From the NCBI GenBank assembly GCA_019424965.1, contig JAHYYL010000029.1:1-24477 (forward strand): a DNA stretch of 24,477 bases. Direction: 5' to 3'. This document shows, piece by piece, positions 15,573 to 23,404 of this stretch. Within the stretch, counting starts at the first letter, position 1, and each line of letters begins with the position of its first letter. The position numbers and the translations under genes are program-made. Under the pieces are notes generated by a model. The model was not told where the DNA came from, did no database searches, and was given only the letters and a program-made list of their open reading frames with translations. This stretch comes from Collinsella sp. GTDB lineage: Bacteria > Actinomycetota > Coriobacteriia > Coriobacteriales > Coriobacteriaceae.

Positions 15573-17325
15573 GGTCTAGGTATCCTCTCACGTCTGCTTT
15601 GTAGTCCTCGATAATCTGCGGCCCTGCCGCGCTAAATTCAATTACGGTGTCACCCACCAGGTCAAAGAGCGCCTCGTTGATGCTATCGACGAGCATGTCC
15701 TCGCTCTGTCCCGAGTGCGCCACTGCCGATGTCGCTTGCGCTGCGTTTTGCTCGAGCAGTGCGCGAAGGAAGGCATCTGCGGCGGGCGCGAGTTCGTTTG
15801 TGGCGTCAGCGGGCGCAGCAGCTGCGAACGCGGGCGTCGGCGCGAGAAGCGGTGCCACGACACCAAACTGTTCGGTGGATATGGTCGGCTCGTCGGTCAA
15901 GTCCTGCCGAATGGGTGCCACGACCGGTTCGACAATCGCGTCGGTTACGGGCTCGGCTTCCGGTTGCCCTGAGTCCGCTGCCTCGGCCTCTGCGGATGCG
16001 CCGTCCTCGCGTTCCTCGTCGATCAAAAGCGCTTCGCGCGTTTGCGCGGCGGCGCTCCGAATGTGCCCCAGCTGACTCAGATCGATATCGATCTTGACGG
16101 GCTGGTGTGCGGCGTCCCACGAAAGCCATGCCACAATCTCGTCATCGATAATCTTGGCCAGATATTTGGGGACCTTTTCTTCCTTAAGGGGGTGGGCGGG
16201 GTCCAGCGCCAGGCGCAGGCGTTGGTTGCAGGCGCGCATCATTTCACCGAGCTTGCTGCTCTTTTGCCTACTACCATGGATGCGCATGCATTCCCAAAAG
16301 CCGTTTTGGCAACGGTAGATATGGATAGGATCCAGGCGGTATTCGCAGTCCTCGTGGCGCTCGGGCGCAAAGAATACGGCCGAGGCAAACATGGTGTAGG
16401 GCATGGCCGTCTCCTCCCCAAATAAACTCGCCACGATGCCGGCCTTTCGGTGCGTGTCATAGTAGCGCGCCATGCGGACATACACGGCGCATACCACGTG
16501 GCGCAGATCGCGGTGGTGGCTGCGGTCGAGCCGCGAGTTACTTAGGTTGTACGTGGAGAGGGCGTTGATGGCGGCCATGAGTCGCTCCTCGCGCACCTCA
16601 TCGGGCGGAAGGGGGAGCGTGGGCTCGGAGGTTTTGCGACGCTTGGGTGCCGGGTCCGACGGCGTCGGTGCTGGTACAAGGTCTCGTGCCGCGCGTCGCA
16701 GCTCGATAAGGGCGTTATCGAACATGACGGTTTTAGAGTCACGAAGCAGCTTGGGGTCGAGTCCGTGGAACACGGCGTAATCCTGCAGCCACACGCGCGC
16801 AAACCGGTCGATGCCGGGCTCGAAGGCGCGATAGACATCCCAAAAAGCCTTGATCAGGTTAAAACCATCGAGCGGATTATCTACGCCAATGCCGCAAATC
16901 AGCTCATAGAGATACAGAAAGGCAAACGAGGTCGATGTCTCCTCGATATTCCCGCGGCGCACCTGTGCACGCCAGGTAAAGTAGCCGCGCAGCTGCCGGT
17001 CGCTCATGGCGTTGTAGGTGGGAAAGTACGACTTAAAGGTGCCGTTGTAGGGACAGTCGTCCTCAAAGTCGGCCATCAGAAGGCCCTGGCGGTAAAAAAG
17101 CTCGGCTTCCGAAAGCCAACGCCCCGCGCCGCCCTTGGGGTCTTCTTGCCAACGCGATATCTCACGCATTTTGCGGTACTGGTCGGGAAGGAAGTTCTGC
17201 ATCTGGCGGCCGGTCTTGAGAATCGGCTCGTCTGCGTAGATTTCGTTTGAGAAGCGGGCGGACTGATGGGTCCGGGCCTCGGCCATAATGCGCTCGATGA
17301 GCATCTTGATGTCCTGGTCGGCCAC
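15565..17325 (-). CDS. sngA: Shango protein SngA with TerB domains
   Basis: The 586-residue protein has the TerB N-terminal domain (about 40-250). Its conserved features are LP..Y..M at 46-53, the LM.DFEDD segment at 83-90, FPTYNAMSDRQLR at 101-113 and YFTWRAQVR at 115-123. FLYLYELICGIGV (136-148) follows. The middle region is basic and rich in Leu and Arg. After about 430 comes an acidic, Ala/Pro/Glu-rich linker. The end (IIEDYKADVRGYL) resembles the TerB C-terminal domain. The frame opens with TTG at 17340, but that codon overlaps the GAGAGGAGG ribosome binding site. GTG at 17325 is the better start. It is the first gene of the three-gene Shango unit and overlaps sngB by eight bases. Its exact defence role is unknown. 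Confidence 0.88.
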   Translation of the reverse strand: MADQDIKMLIERIMAEARTHQSARFSNEIYADEPILKTGRQMQNFLPDQYRKMREISRWQEDPKGGAGRWLSEAELFYRQGLLMADFEDDCPYNGTFKSYFPTYNAMSDRQLRGYFTWRAQVRRGNIEETSTSFAFLYLYELICGIGVDNPLDGFNLIKAFWDVYRAFEPGIDRFARVWLQDYAVFHGLDPKLLRDSKTVMFDNALIELRRAARDLVPAPTPSDPAPKRRKTSEPTLPLPPDEVREERLMAAINALSTYNLSNSRLDRSHHRDLRHVVCAVYVRMARYYDTHRKAGIVASLFGEETAMPYTMFASAVFFAPERHEDCEYRLDPIHIYRCQNGFWECMRIHGSRQKSSKLGEMMRACNQRLRLALDPAHPLKEEKVPKYLAKIIDDEIVAWLSWDAAHQPVKIDIDLSQLGHIRSAAAQTREALLIDEEREDGASAEAEAADSGQPEAEPVTDAIVEPVVAPIRQDLTDEPTISTEQFGVVAPLLAPTPAFAAAAPADATNELAPAADAFLRALLEQNAAQATSAVAHSGQSEDMLVDSINEALFDLVGDTVIEFSAAGPQIIEDYKADVRGYLDHE

Positions 17326-17361
17326 CGCTCCTCCTCTCAAACGCAGCTACGGTGACCTCAT

Positions 17362-17367
17362 ATCATA
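17362..17367 (-). promoter_or_regulatory. Extended -10 box of the Shango operon promoter
   Basis: On the minus strand TGCTATGAT places TATGAT behind a TG dinucleotide, an extended -10. Transcription would begin near 17355, about 30 bases before the sngA GTG. A good -35 is not visible, as is usual for extended -10 promoters. Its presence suggests sngABC can be expressed separately from the upstream DUF554 gene. Confidence 0.5.
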
Positions 17368-17412
17368 GCACAGCATCAAACAGATGTTCGAGATACCGCT
17401 GCGTAGATAGTT

Positions 17413-18129
17413 TTAGAACAGAAGGGCGTAGATGACGGCGATGACGACGGAGGGAAGCATATTGGCCGTGCGGAAGGTCCGAGGACGGATGAGGTTGACG
17501 CCGACGCAGAAGATGAGCATGGAGCCTACGAGCGAAAGGCTGTTGAGGGCTGCTGTGGTCATGATGGGGGAGAGCGCGCCGGCAAACAACGTGATCGTCC
17601 CCTGGAACACGGCGACGGGCAGGGCGGAGAAGATGCAGCCGCGGCCAAGCGAGGCCGTCATGGTGCAGACGATGATGCAGTCCAGTGCGCCCTTGAGGGC
17701 AAGCGTTGACCAGTCGCCGAGCAGGCCGTCCTGGATCGATCCCACAATGGCCATGGCGCCGATGCACACGGTGAGTGAAGTCGAGACAAAAGCGTTGGTG
17801 AACTCGTTATCGCCCTCACTGCCAGTCTTGCGCTTGAGCCATTCGCCAAGGTTCTCGATGGCGGCCTCCAAGTTGATGGCCTCGCCGATGAGCGAACCGA
17901 GCGCAAATGAGACGATGAGCATGGTGGTACCGGTGGTCGCTAGCGCCTTTCCATCGATGATGAGCATCTTTTGCATGGTGCCGCCCAGGCCGATAAACAG
18001 GACGCACAGCCCCGATGCTTTCATGAGCGTGTCTTGGATGCGCGGTGTAATGAAGCGGCCGCCCGCTAATCCCAAAAGACCGCCCGCAACTAAAAGCGCA
18101 ACGTTGATGATTGTTCCCAAGCCCGGCAT
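17413..18129 (-). CDS. DUF554 family integral membrane protein
   Basis: The 238-residue protein has about six or seven hydrophobic helices. It shows the DUF554 (YdfK/YqgA) pattern: MPGLGTIINVALLVAGGLLG at the start, SASLGxG-like SLGRGCIFSALPV, and a duplicated Gly-rich helix. It sits in the cytoplasmic membrane and is a possible transporter of unknown substrate. The frame is open to 18198, but AGGAGGG lies three bases before the ATG at 18129, which also matches the family start. It is on the same strand as sngA, 87 bases upstream. Its own promoter region contains an inverted repeat (18199-18224). No functional link to Shango is evident. Confidence 0.88.
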   Translation of the reverse strand: MPGLGTIINVALLVAGGLLGLAGGRFITPRIQDTLMKASGLCVLFIGLGGTMQKMLIIDGKALATTGTTMLIVSFALGSLIGEAINLEAAIENLGEWLKRKTGSEGDNEFTNAFVSTSLTVCIGAMAIVGSIQDGLLGDWSTLALKGALDCIIVCTMTASLGRGCIFSALPVAVFQGTITLFAGALSPIMTTAALNSLSLVGSMLIFCVGVNLIRPRTFRTANMLPSVVIAVIYALLF

Positions 18130-18198
18130 GAGCCCTCCTGTATTGATGCCAACGTGGCAATCGTAGCAGAACGAAATGCGAGGCACATCGCGACTCAT

Positions 18199-18224
18199 CT
18201 AATACGTTATATAAGTGGTATTAG
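18199..18224 (-). promoter_or_regulatory. Palindromic operator over the putative DUF554 promoter
   Basis: CTAATAC (18199-18205) and GTATTAG (18218-18224) form a 7-bp inverted repeat around an AT-rich 12-base centre. On the minus strand the centre contains TATATAAC, a plausible -10, about 80 bases upstream of the DUF554 start. A dimeric repressor (for example GntR-like) is a reasonable binder. It is not present next to the site, and no clear -35 is seen. Confidence 0.45.
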
Positions 18225-18247
18225 GAATGATGCGCAGCATTTAAGCC

Positions 18248-19678
18248 TCAGGTGGTTGTCTGGACATAGGGGTAGTAGTCAAAGCGCAGTGTCATAAGCC
18301 GCTGCGGGGATTCAATAGCCGCGGCGATGATATTGGCATCGCGGGCACGATCAAACCCTTCGAGTTCGATCTGATACGAGACGTCTTGCATAATGTCCAG
18401 ACGTCGCCAGGCTAGAAGTGTGTCGCCATCGAATTCCAAGGTCTTGCCTCCGTCTGGGGCAACGGCGTATAGACGCAGTTTAGCGGTGGTTGCAGGGTCG
18501 ACAACCGTGACCTTTTTAATTTCGTTTCGAGTATTCTTGGCGCCCAACAGGGTGAGCAGTGTTGGGGCCACGACCTTGCCCGATGGCAAAAAGACGACTT
18601 CGATGGATTCGGGAAATGCGATGATGGCCGACTTGCGGACGGGCTGATTGACGGCGGCAACTTCGATGTTTGCAGCATCGATGACCTCTGTGTGGTCGAG
18701 GGCGGCAAGCACGCAGCAGTTACCTTCATCGATCTCCTGAGGATCAGCAAGCCCCAGACTGCCCGCGAGCTCTGGATCGTTTGGACCGGTAGCGGGCTCA
18801 TTCGGTGCTTCGAAAGAAGCTGGGACGCTGTTTGTCGGCGACGGCGTGTCGCCCGCACCTGCTTCTTTGTCCGTGCTCTCTTCTTGTATGGTTGCGTTGA
18901 TGGGTTCGTCGTTTGAGGGGAGCGTCTTGGCGTCAAGCGCGGAGGGGACAATCCCGACGGCTCCGGATCCGTTCCACTCCATCTCGAGAAGCGCCGGGTC
19001 GGCAAGAATGCGTTGCCTGCCTAGCGTGTGGGTATCGATCGCAATAGGGCCTGCCTCCGTCCCGCGCGTAAGGCCGAGCGATCCGGCCGGCTTCTCGAAA
19101 TGAATGTCTGTGTCTTCGGTACTGGCGGCGTAGAACAGCAGGGATGCTTCTCCCGCCGCGATGGCATCGGTGCCCGCCTTGGCCATCCGCAGCGATGCCG
19201 TGAATGAGAGGGTGGGCTGCACATCGTCTGCATTCGCGGCGGCGCAGCCCAGACATATACCGCCTCCTTTCTCGAAAAACGCACCGTCGAAGGCGACCTT
19301 CGCTCCGTTCGCCGAGTCATCGACCGAAGCGATATCGATGCGCAACCCCAAATCGCACGGATCGCCATCTGCATCGAGCACAATCGAGCGCCACGTGCAG
19401 ACGGCGCACCCCGCCTGGGAGCCGTTTGCCTTGTTCGAACGATTGATATCCACGACTATCGAGCCGTCCGTATTACGACGAAGGCATCCCGAGGTTGAGA
19501 TTGCGGCCTGTGCGATCGAAAAACGCTTGCACGCAATGGCGCTCGACGGATTTGGTGCGGAGCTTAGGGCTGCTGGTAAGGAATCTGCCATGACGGGAGT
19601 CGCCCAAGCGGCGACAGGCGTTCCGGTTGCGAGCGCGCCGCAGAGTGCGACGACGGGCAAAAGGTTCTTCGATGCCAT
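18248..19678 (-). CDS. Large secreted protein of unknown function
   Basis: The 476-residue protein begins with a signal peptide (short basic MASKN, hydrophobic LLPVVALCGALATG, cleavage probably after AWA or MADS). It has repeated Cys-containing, Gly/Asp-rich segments (GCAVC, GICLGC, GNCC) in the first 350 residues. A Glu/Pro/Ser/Thr-rich linker (about 255-310) separates an N-terminal beta-rich region from a second region (about 315-470). No LPxTG-like sorting signal or C-terminal membrane segment is seen, so it is secreted or held non-covalently. AAGGAG lies five bases before the ATG. It is the last gene of a five-gene exported-protein cluster. I recognise no family. Confidence 0.78.
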   Translation of the reverse strand: MASKNLLPVVALCGALATGTPVAAWATPVMADSLPAALSSAPNPSSAIACKRFSIAQAAISTSGCLRRNTDGSIVVDINRSNKANGSQAGCAVCTWRSIVLDADGDPCDLGLRIDIASVDDSANGAKVAFDGAFFEKGGGICLGCAAANADDVQPTLSFTASLRMAKAGTDAIAAGEASLLFYAASTEDTDIHFEKPAGSLGLTRGTEAGPIAIDTHTLGRQRILADPALLEMEWNGSGAVGIVPSALDAKTLPSNDEPINATIQEESTDKEAGAGDTPSPTNSVPASFEAPNEPATGPNDPELAGSLGLADPQEIDEGNCCVLAALDHTEVIDAANIEVAAVNQPVRKSAIIAFPESIEVVFLPSGKVVAPTLLTLLGAKNTRNEIKKVTVVDPATTAKLRLYAVAPDGGKTLEFDGDTLLAWRRLDIMQDVSYQIELEGFDRARDANIIAAAIESPQRLMTLRFDYYPYVQTTT

Positions 19679-19696
19679 GGGGTCTCCTTAGCTAAT

Positions 19697-19978
19697 TTAG
19701 TGCGGCCTGTCCGTGTTTCGTTTCTGGCTGCGTTTGATGTGCAGACCGAGGCCGGCGGTTCCCGCGCCTGCTGCCGTGGCGCCTGCTGCCAAGAGCCATC
19801 GTCTGTCGTCTGTCTGTGCCAACGGTTCCTTGCAGTTGCCGCGGTCGAGCTCCGAGAGGTCGACCGTCACTTGCGTGGCGGCCTGCGCCTGTTCTTGCTG
19901 GGCAAAGGCCATGGCTGGCCCAAACGCTAGGATACTGACGGCGGCGGCCAGGGCGACGGCCTTATGCCGTGTGCGCAC
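19697..19978 (-). CDS. Small exported protein with sortase-like LAQTD tail
   Basis: A signal peptide (basic RTRHK, hydrophobic AVALAAAVSILAFGPAMAFA, then QQEQ) is followed by a short mature part. This ends in LAQTDD, an Ala/Gly-rich hydrophobic helix (WLLAAGATAAGAG...) and a basic tail KRSQKRN. LAQTD followed by helix and basic tail resembles a cell-wall sorting signal; class E sortases of actinobacteria use LAxTG. The frame continues back to a TTG at 20008. The GTG at 19978 gives a cleaner 93-residue protein with the signal peptide at the start. No ribosome binding site is obvious, and its start overlaps the end of the upstream gene (stop at 19964-19962), so translational coupling is likely. 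Function unknown. Confidence 0.65.
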   Translation of the reverse strand: MRTRHKAVALAAAVSILAFGPAMAFAQQEQAQAATQVTVDLSELDRGNCKEPLAQTDDRRWLLAAGATAAGAGTAGLGLHIKRSQKRNTDRPH

Positions 19979-20561
19979 CGGGCTCGACCGTCCAGGTGAT
20001 CGTTGCAACCTGATCGCCTTCGCCGGTTACGCGGAAGATGTCGCGCGTGACGCGGGCGACGTTTCCGCTTGTCTTGAGCTTAATTTTGTCCGTGCCGCCG
20101 GCAATGCCCTGGTAGCCCATGTCGAAGGCTGCATTCTTGGAAAGATCGAGGCCCGTCTCCTGCATTGCGGCGCTGGCGTTCTGGAGTGCACCGTCGGGGC
20201 CGACCTTAAAGTCGATGGAATTCTGCGCGGTTCCGGCCTTGGCGTCGGCGGCAATGGTCCAGGTGTTCATGGCGTCGATCTTCATGTTGGTGACATGGAT
20301 GCCGTAGGCCGAATGATTGTCGATGGTGGTCGCGTCTTCTGAGGGGCCCTGAAGCGTGCCGTCGGCCTTGGCGACGAAGGGAATAACCGTCGGAACTTTG
20401 AACTCTACGTTGTCGATCTCGGTCCTGACCATTACTTTCGTGGTTCCAACGCGCCCGGCTGCCAGAGCTGGCGTCGGGGCGGCGCCCATTGCGAGCGCGA
20501 GCGCGAGCCCTGCGCCCACGACGAGCGCTCTGGCTCCGTTCATGTTCCTGGTGATGTCCAT
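19962..20561 (-). CDS. Small secreted protein of unknown function
   Basis: The 199-residue protein has a clear signal peptide (LVVGAGLALALAMGAAPTPALA, then AGRV). The mature part is beta-rich, with VPTVIPFVAKADGTLQGP, then NHSAYGIHVTNM and Asn/Thr-rich segments. I recognise no family. This layout (VPxxIPF and NxSxxxxxVT) is seen in cell-surface proteins of gut actinobacteria and Firmicutes and may be a pilin-like or WxL-like beta fold; that is recall, not a search result. AAAGGAA lies a few bases before the ATG. It overlaps the small LAQTD gene downstream and follows the membrane-anchored gene upstream with a gap of 90 bases. Confidence 0.75.
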   Translation of the reverse strand: MDITRNMNGARALVVGAGLALALAMGAAPTPALAAGRVGTTKVMVRTEIDNVEFKVPTVIPFVAKADGTLQGPSEDATTIDNHSAYGIHVTNMKIDAMNTWTIAADAKAGTAQNSIDFKVGPDGALQNASAAMQETGLDLSKNAAFDMGYQGIAGGTDKIKLKTSGNVARVTRDIFRVTGEGDQVATITWTVEPGAHTA

Positions 20562-20651
20562 GGTCGTTCCTTTCTATTCGCCGCGGGCCGTCCCCGCGAT
20601 GATTGGACGAATGCTGGTGAATTGCGTGCGGTGCCGCGTCGGCCGAAAAAG

Positions 20652-21161
20652 CTAGTTCTCGGCTTGCTCAACCCGTACCTTGACACGTGTCGGATTGCCG
20701 TGGCTGTCGAGGGTCTTGGCATCGAGTGCCTGGATCTCGATGTATGCCTCGCCTTCTTTGATGTCGCCGGCGGGGCACGTCTCGATTGTCTTGCCGGTCT
20801 CGACCACACCGGATTCGTACATGGTCTCGTCGTTTTGGATGACGCGGAATCGCTGGGGAAATTTATTGTCTTGGACGTTTTGCACGTTGACGCGCAGCTT
20901 GCCGTCCTCCTGTAGCTGAGCGACCGGCGCGACCGAAATCGTCATCATGTTGTCGCGGACGATGGCATCGAGCTCATCTTGGATTTCTTGTCGCGATTTG
21001 CCCTCTGCCGTCGTGACTGAGGCGCCCGCTTCGGGCACGGGCTGCGACTGCCAGGCGTATAGCCCTACGGCGATGAGGGCGCAGACGATAGCCAGGCAGA
21101 CAACGACGAGTTTCTTGCGACGCCCCAGTCCTGCGAGGCGGGGCGGCTTCTTCGCACTCAT
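20652..21161 (-). CDS. Single-pass membrane protein with beta-sandwich ectodomain
   Basis: The 169-residue protein has a basic N-terminus (KK...RRKK) and one membrane helix (about 18-38, LVVVCLAIVCALIAVGLYAW), followed by an extracellular part. It has the run ISVAPVAQLQEDGKLRVNVQNVQDN, then RFRVIQNDETMYESGVVETGKTIE. This is the layout of small Ig-like domains in exported proteins of gut bacteria (an N.xN repeat, then 'YxSG.I..G..I'). It is therefore a type II membrane-anchored protein with a beta-sandwich domain. It overlaps the preceding small gene by four bases (ATGA). AAGGA lies before the ATG. Function unknown, probably cell-surface display together with the neighbouring exported proteins. 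Confidence 0.75.
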   Translation of the reverse strand: MSAKKPPRLAGLGRRKKLVVVCLAIVCALIAVGLYAWQSQPVPEAGASVTTAEGKSRQEIQDELDAIVRDNMMTISVAPVAQLQEDGKLRVNVQNVQDNKFPQRFRVIQNDETMYESGVVETGKTIETCPAGDIKEGEAYIEIQALDAKTLDSHGNPTRVKVRVEQAEN

Positions 21162-21454
21162 GCGGCGTCCTTGGTGGTGTAGACACGTGCGAACGTGGAC
21201 GGGTCCGCTCCAAAGAGCATGTGAAGCATCAGGCGGCGCGAGTAGATGAGCTCGTCAAAGTCGTGAGGGAGCTCGATGTCGTGGATACGCGCGATGTGGT
21301 GGGCGAGCGCCGAGAACGACTCGGGGTCGCAGATAACATCGGTGGTGACGTGGTAGACCGCCGTATCGGGGAACGCCTCTTCGTCGAAAGGCAGGAGATA
21401 GGGATCGTCGTCGACCTCGATGGCGACGCCGTACTGGGGCCAGTAATATGCCAT
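21158..21454 (-). CDS. Small cytoplasmic protein of unknown function, first gene of the exported-protein cluster
   Basis: The 98-residue protein has no signal peptide or membrane helix. It starts MAYYWPQYGVAIEVDDDPYL, with an acidic middle and a helical HHIARIHDIELPHDF...RRLMLHMLF end. GGGAGG lies five bases before the ATG, and the stop overlaps the start of the membrane-anchored gene by four bases, so it is coupled to it. I do not recognise the family. The acidic VAIEVDDDP strand could suit a nuclease-like fold but catalytic residues are not clear. Expression with the exported proteins suggests a shared job, not established. Confidence 0.65.
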   Translation of the reverse strand: MAYYWPQYGVAIEVDDDPYLLPFDEEAFPDTAVYHVTTDVICDPESFSALAHHIARIHDIELPHDFDELIYSRRLMLHMLFGADPSTFARVYTTKDAA

Positions 21455-21800
21455 GGGAACCTCCCTGCTTCTGGGGCCAAAACTTCTATCGGTTTTGGTT
21501 GTCGACGCCGACCGTATCAGCCGCTACTTGACCAATTTCTGACCAAATGCTTGACGGATTGACATCTCCGCAGGTAAAAGGTGGAAAAAATTACTTCAAC
21601 TTTTTTCGAGCGACAATCGAGCGGTCGGCGACGGCGGGGCGATATGTGTCAAAAGCATCGTCTGCCGAGGAAGCCTTGCCGTTCGCCGAATTGCACAAAC
21701 GTAAAAATCGCCAATTATGGAGACGGTCTCGAACACGTCGACGAAACGATGCGGTAACATCTCCCTGCAAACACTGTAGTTAGCTAAAGGGGGAGTTCGC
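21455..21800. other. 346-bp divergent intergenic region
   Basis: It separates the exported-protein cluster (minus) from the FAD oxidase operon (plus). Visible items are two direct repeats TGACCAA (21529-21535 and 21540-21546) 11 bases apart, one helical turn, which could be an operator. There is also a perfect palindrome GAGACGGTCTC (21720-21730) and an AT-rich stretch near 21585-21610. On the plus strand TAACAT (21755-21760) may be a -10, but no matching -35 is clear. No open frame with a good start is seen. Confidence 0.5.
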
Positions 21801-23402
21801 GTGTCTGCAACCATTAAACCCTTCACCGATGAGTTCGAAGAGTATGGCCGCGATGAATCTCGTGCATCGGGCGAAGCATCGAGCATCTCGTTTCCGACAA
21901 CGGAAGACGAGGTCCGTGCCATTTTGGAAACGCTCCATGCCGAGCGTGTCCCGGTAACGGTTCAGGGCGCCCGAACCGGCCTTGCCGCCGGTGCCGTGCC
22001 CCACGGTGGGCATATCCTCAATACTTCCCGTATGAATCGCTACTTGGGCCTTCGCCGCGATGAACAAAGCCAATTTCTGCTGCGCGTGGAGCCGGGCGTT
22101 GTGCTCTCGGAGCTGCGTAAGCAGCTGAGCAAGAAGGTACTGCCGACCGCTGGTTGGGACCAGGCATCGCTTGAGGCCTACGAGGAGTTCCAAGAGTCCC
22201 CCGAGCAGTTCTTTCCCACCGATCCCACCGAGGCATCTGCCTGTCTGGGTGGCATGGCGGCATGCAACGCCTCCGGCGCCCGCAGCTACGCTTACGGCCC
22301 CATGCGCCCGCATATCACGGGACTCCACGTCGCGCTGGCTGATGGCGATTTGCTTGAGCTTCAGCGCGGCGAGGCTTTTGCCCAGGGCCGCCACCTGTCG
22401 CTCGTGACGGCAGAGGGCCGTACGCTCGAGCTCGATCTTCCCGGCTATACCATGCCCGAGACAAAAAATGCCTCAGGCTATTTCGTTGCGGACGATATGG
22501 ACGCCATCGACCTCTTTATCGGCGCGTGCGGCACGCTCGGCGTTATCACCGAGCTCGAGATTGCCCTGCAGGCGGCGCCTGCGGTCGTTTGGGGTGTGAG
22601 TTGCTTTTTCGATAGCGAGGACAAGGCGGTGTCCTTTACCGATTCCGTGCGCCCTGTCCTGTCCCATGCGGCTGCCATCGAGTACTTCGATGCTGGCGCC
22701 CTGGATATTCTACGTCGCCAGCGCGAGCAGTCGACGGCGTTTGCCTCGCTGCCGGCGCTCGACAAAGAGGCCAAGGTATGTGTCTACGTGGAGCTCGATT
22801 GCGATGACGAGGCGCAGGCGACCGAGGAGCTGTACCACTTGGGATGGGTGCTGGAGCTTGCGGGCGGCCGCGACGATGCGACATGGGTCGCCCGCAACGA
22901 AGTCGATCGCGAGTGCCAGCGGTTCTTCCGCCACGCGGTGCCCGAGAGCGTCAACATGCTCATTGACGAGCGTCGCCGCACCGACCCCACCATTACCAAG
23001 CTGGGATCGGATATGTCGGTGCCCAATGCACGCCTTGCCGATGTCGTGGCCCTCTATCGCCGCACGCTGGCCGAAAGCGGGCTTGAGTCTGCTGCCTGGG
23101 GACACATCGGGAACAACCATCTGCATGTGAACATCCTGCCGCGCGATGCGCAAGACTACCGTCGTGGTGGAGAGCTCTTTGCCCAGTGGGCTTCCGAGGT
23201 CACGGCCATGGGCGGTGCCGTTTCTGCCGAACACGGCGTCGGCAAGATCAAGGCGGGCTTCTTGGAGACGATGTACGGCCACGAGGCCATGGTCGAGTCG
23301 GCGCGTCTCAAACTCCAGCTTGATCCTGCCGGCCAGCTGGGTCGCGGCAACCTGTTTACGGAGAAGCTCTTGGATGAACTCGTCCAGAAAGGGGGCGCGT
23401 GA
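21801..23402 (+). CDS. FAD-linked oxidase, lactate/glycolate dehydrogenase-like (LctD-type)
   Basis: The 533-residue flavoprotein has an FAD_binding_4 (PCMH) domain (about 35-265) with VQGARTGLAAGAVP and NASGARSYAYGPMRPHI. The C-terminal FAD-oxidase domain has GHIGNNHLHVNILP (metal/substrate His) and AEHGVGKIKAGFL. It belongs with D-lactate dehydrogenase/GlcD-type 2-hydroxyacid dehydrogenases. Its tight linkage to etfB and a ferredoxin-fused etfA matches the LctD subunit of the electron-bifurcating/confurcating lactate dehydrogenase, which couples lactate oxidation to NAD+ reduction with reduced ferredoxin. Substrate cannot be settled from sequence (lactate or another 2-hydroxyacid). The GTG start has GGGGGAG five bases before it. 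It overlaps the next frame by up to four bases. Confidence 0.88.
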   Translation: MSATIKPFTDEFEEYGRDESRASGEASSISFPTTEDEVRAILETLHAERVPVTVQGARTGLAAGAVPHGGHILNTSRMNRYLGLRRDEQSQFLLRVEPGVVLSELRKQLSKKVLPTAGWDQASLEAYEEFQESPEQFFPTDPTEASACLGGMAACNASGARSYAYGPMRPHITGLHVALADGDLLELQRGEAFAQGRHLSLVTAEGRTLELDLPGYTMPETKNASGYFVADDMDAIDLFIGACGTLGVITELEIALQAAPAVVWGVSCFFDSEDKAVSFTDSVRPVLSHAAAIEYFDAGALDILRRQREQSTAFASLPALDKEAKVCVYVELDCDDEAQATEELYHLGWVLELAGGRDDATWVARNEVDRECQRFFRHAVPESVNMLIDERRRTDPTITKLGSDMSVPNARLADVVALYRRTLAESGLESAAWGHIGNNHLHVNILPRDAQDYRRGGELFAQWASEVTAMGGAVSAEHGVGKIKAGFLETMYGHEAMVESARLKLQLDPAGQLGRGNLFTEKLLDELVQKGGA

Positions 23403-23404
23403 AG

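Noticed and set aside
11707..17325. Reading the three genes as a BREX system
   Set aside because: The ATPase and helicase resemble BREX-associated proteins, but no BrxL/BrxC, PglX methyltransferase or PglZ phosphatase is present. The TerB protein fits Shango.
21780..22394. 204-residue minus-strand frame inside the FAD oxidase
   Set aside because: It overlaps the conserved FAD-binding domain on the other strand and lacks a start signal or family match.
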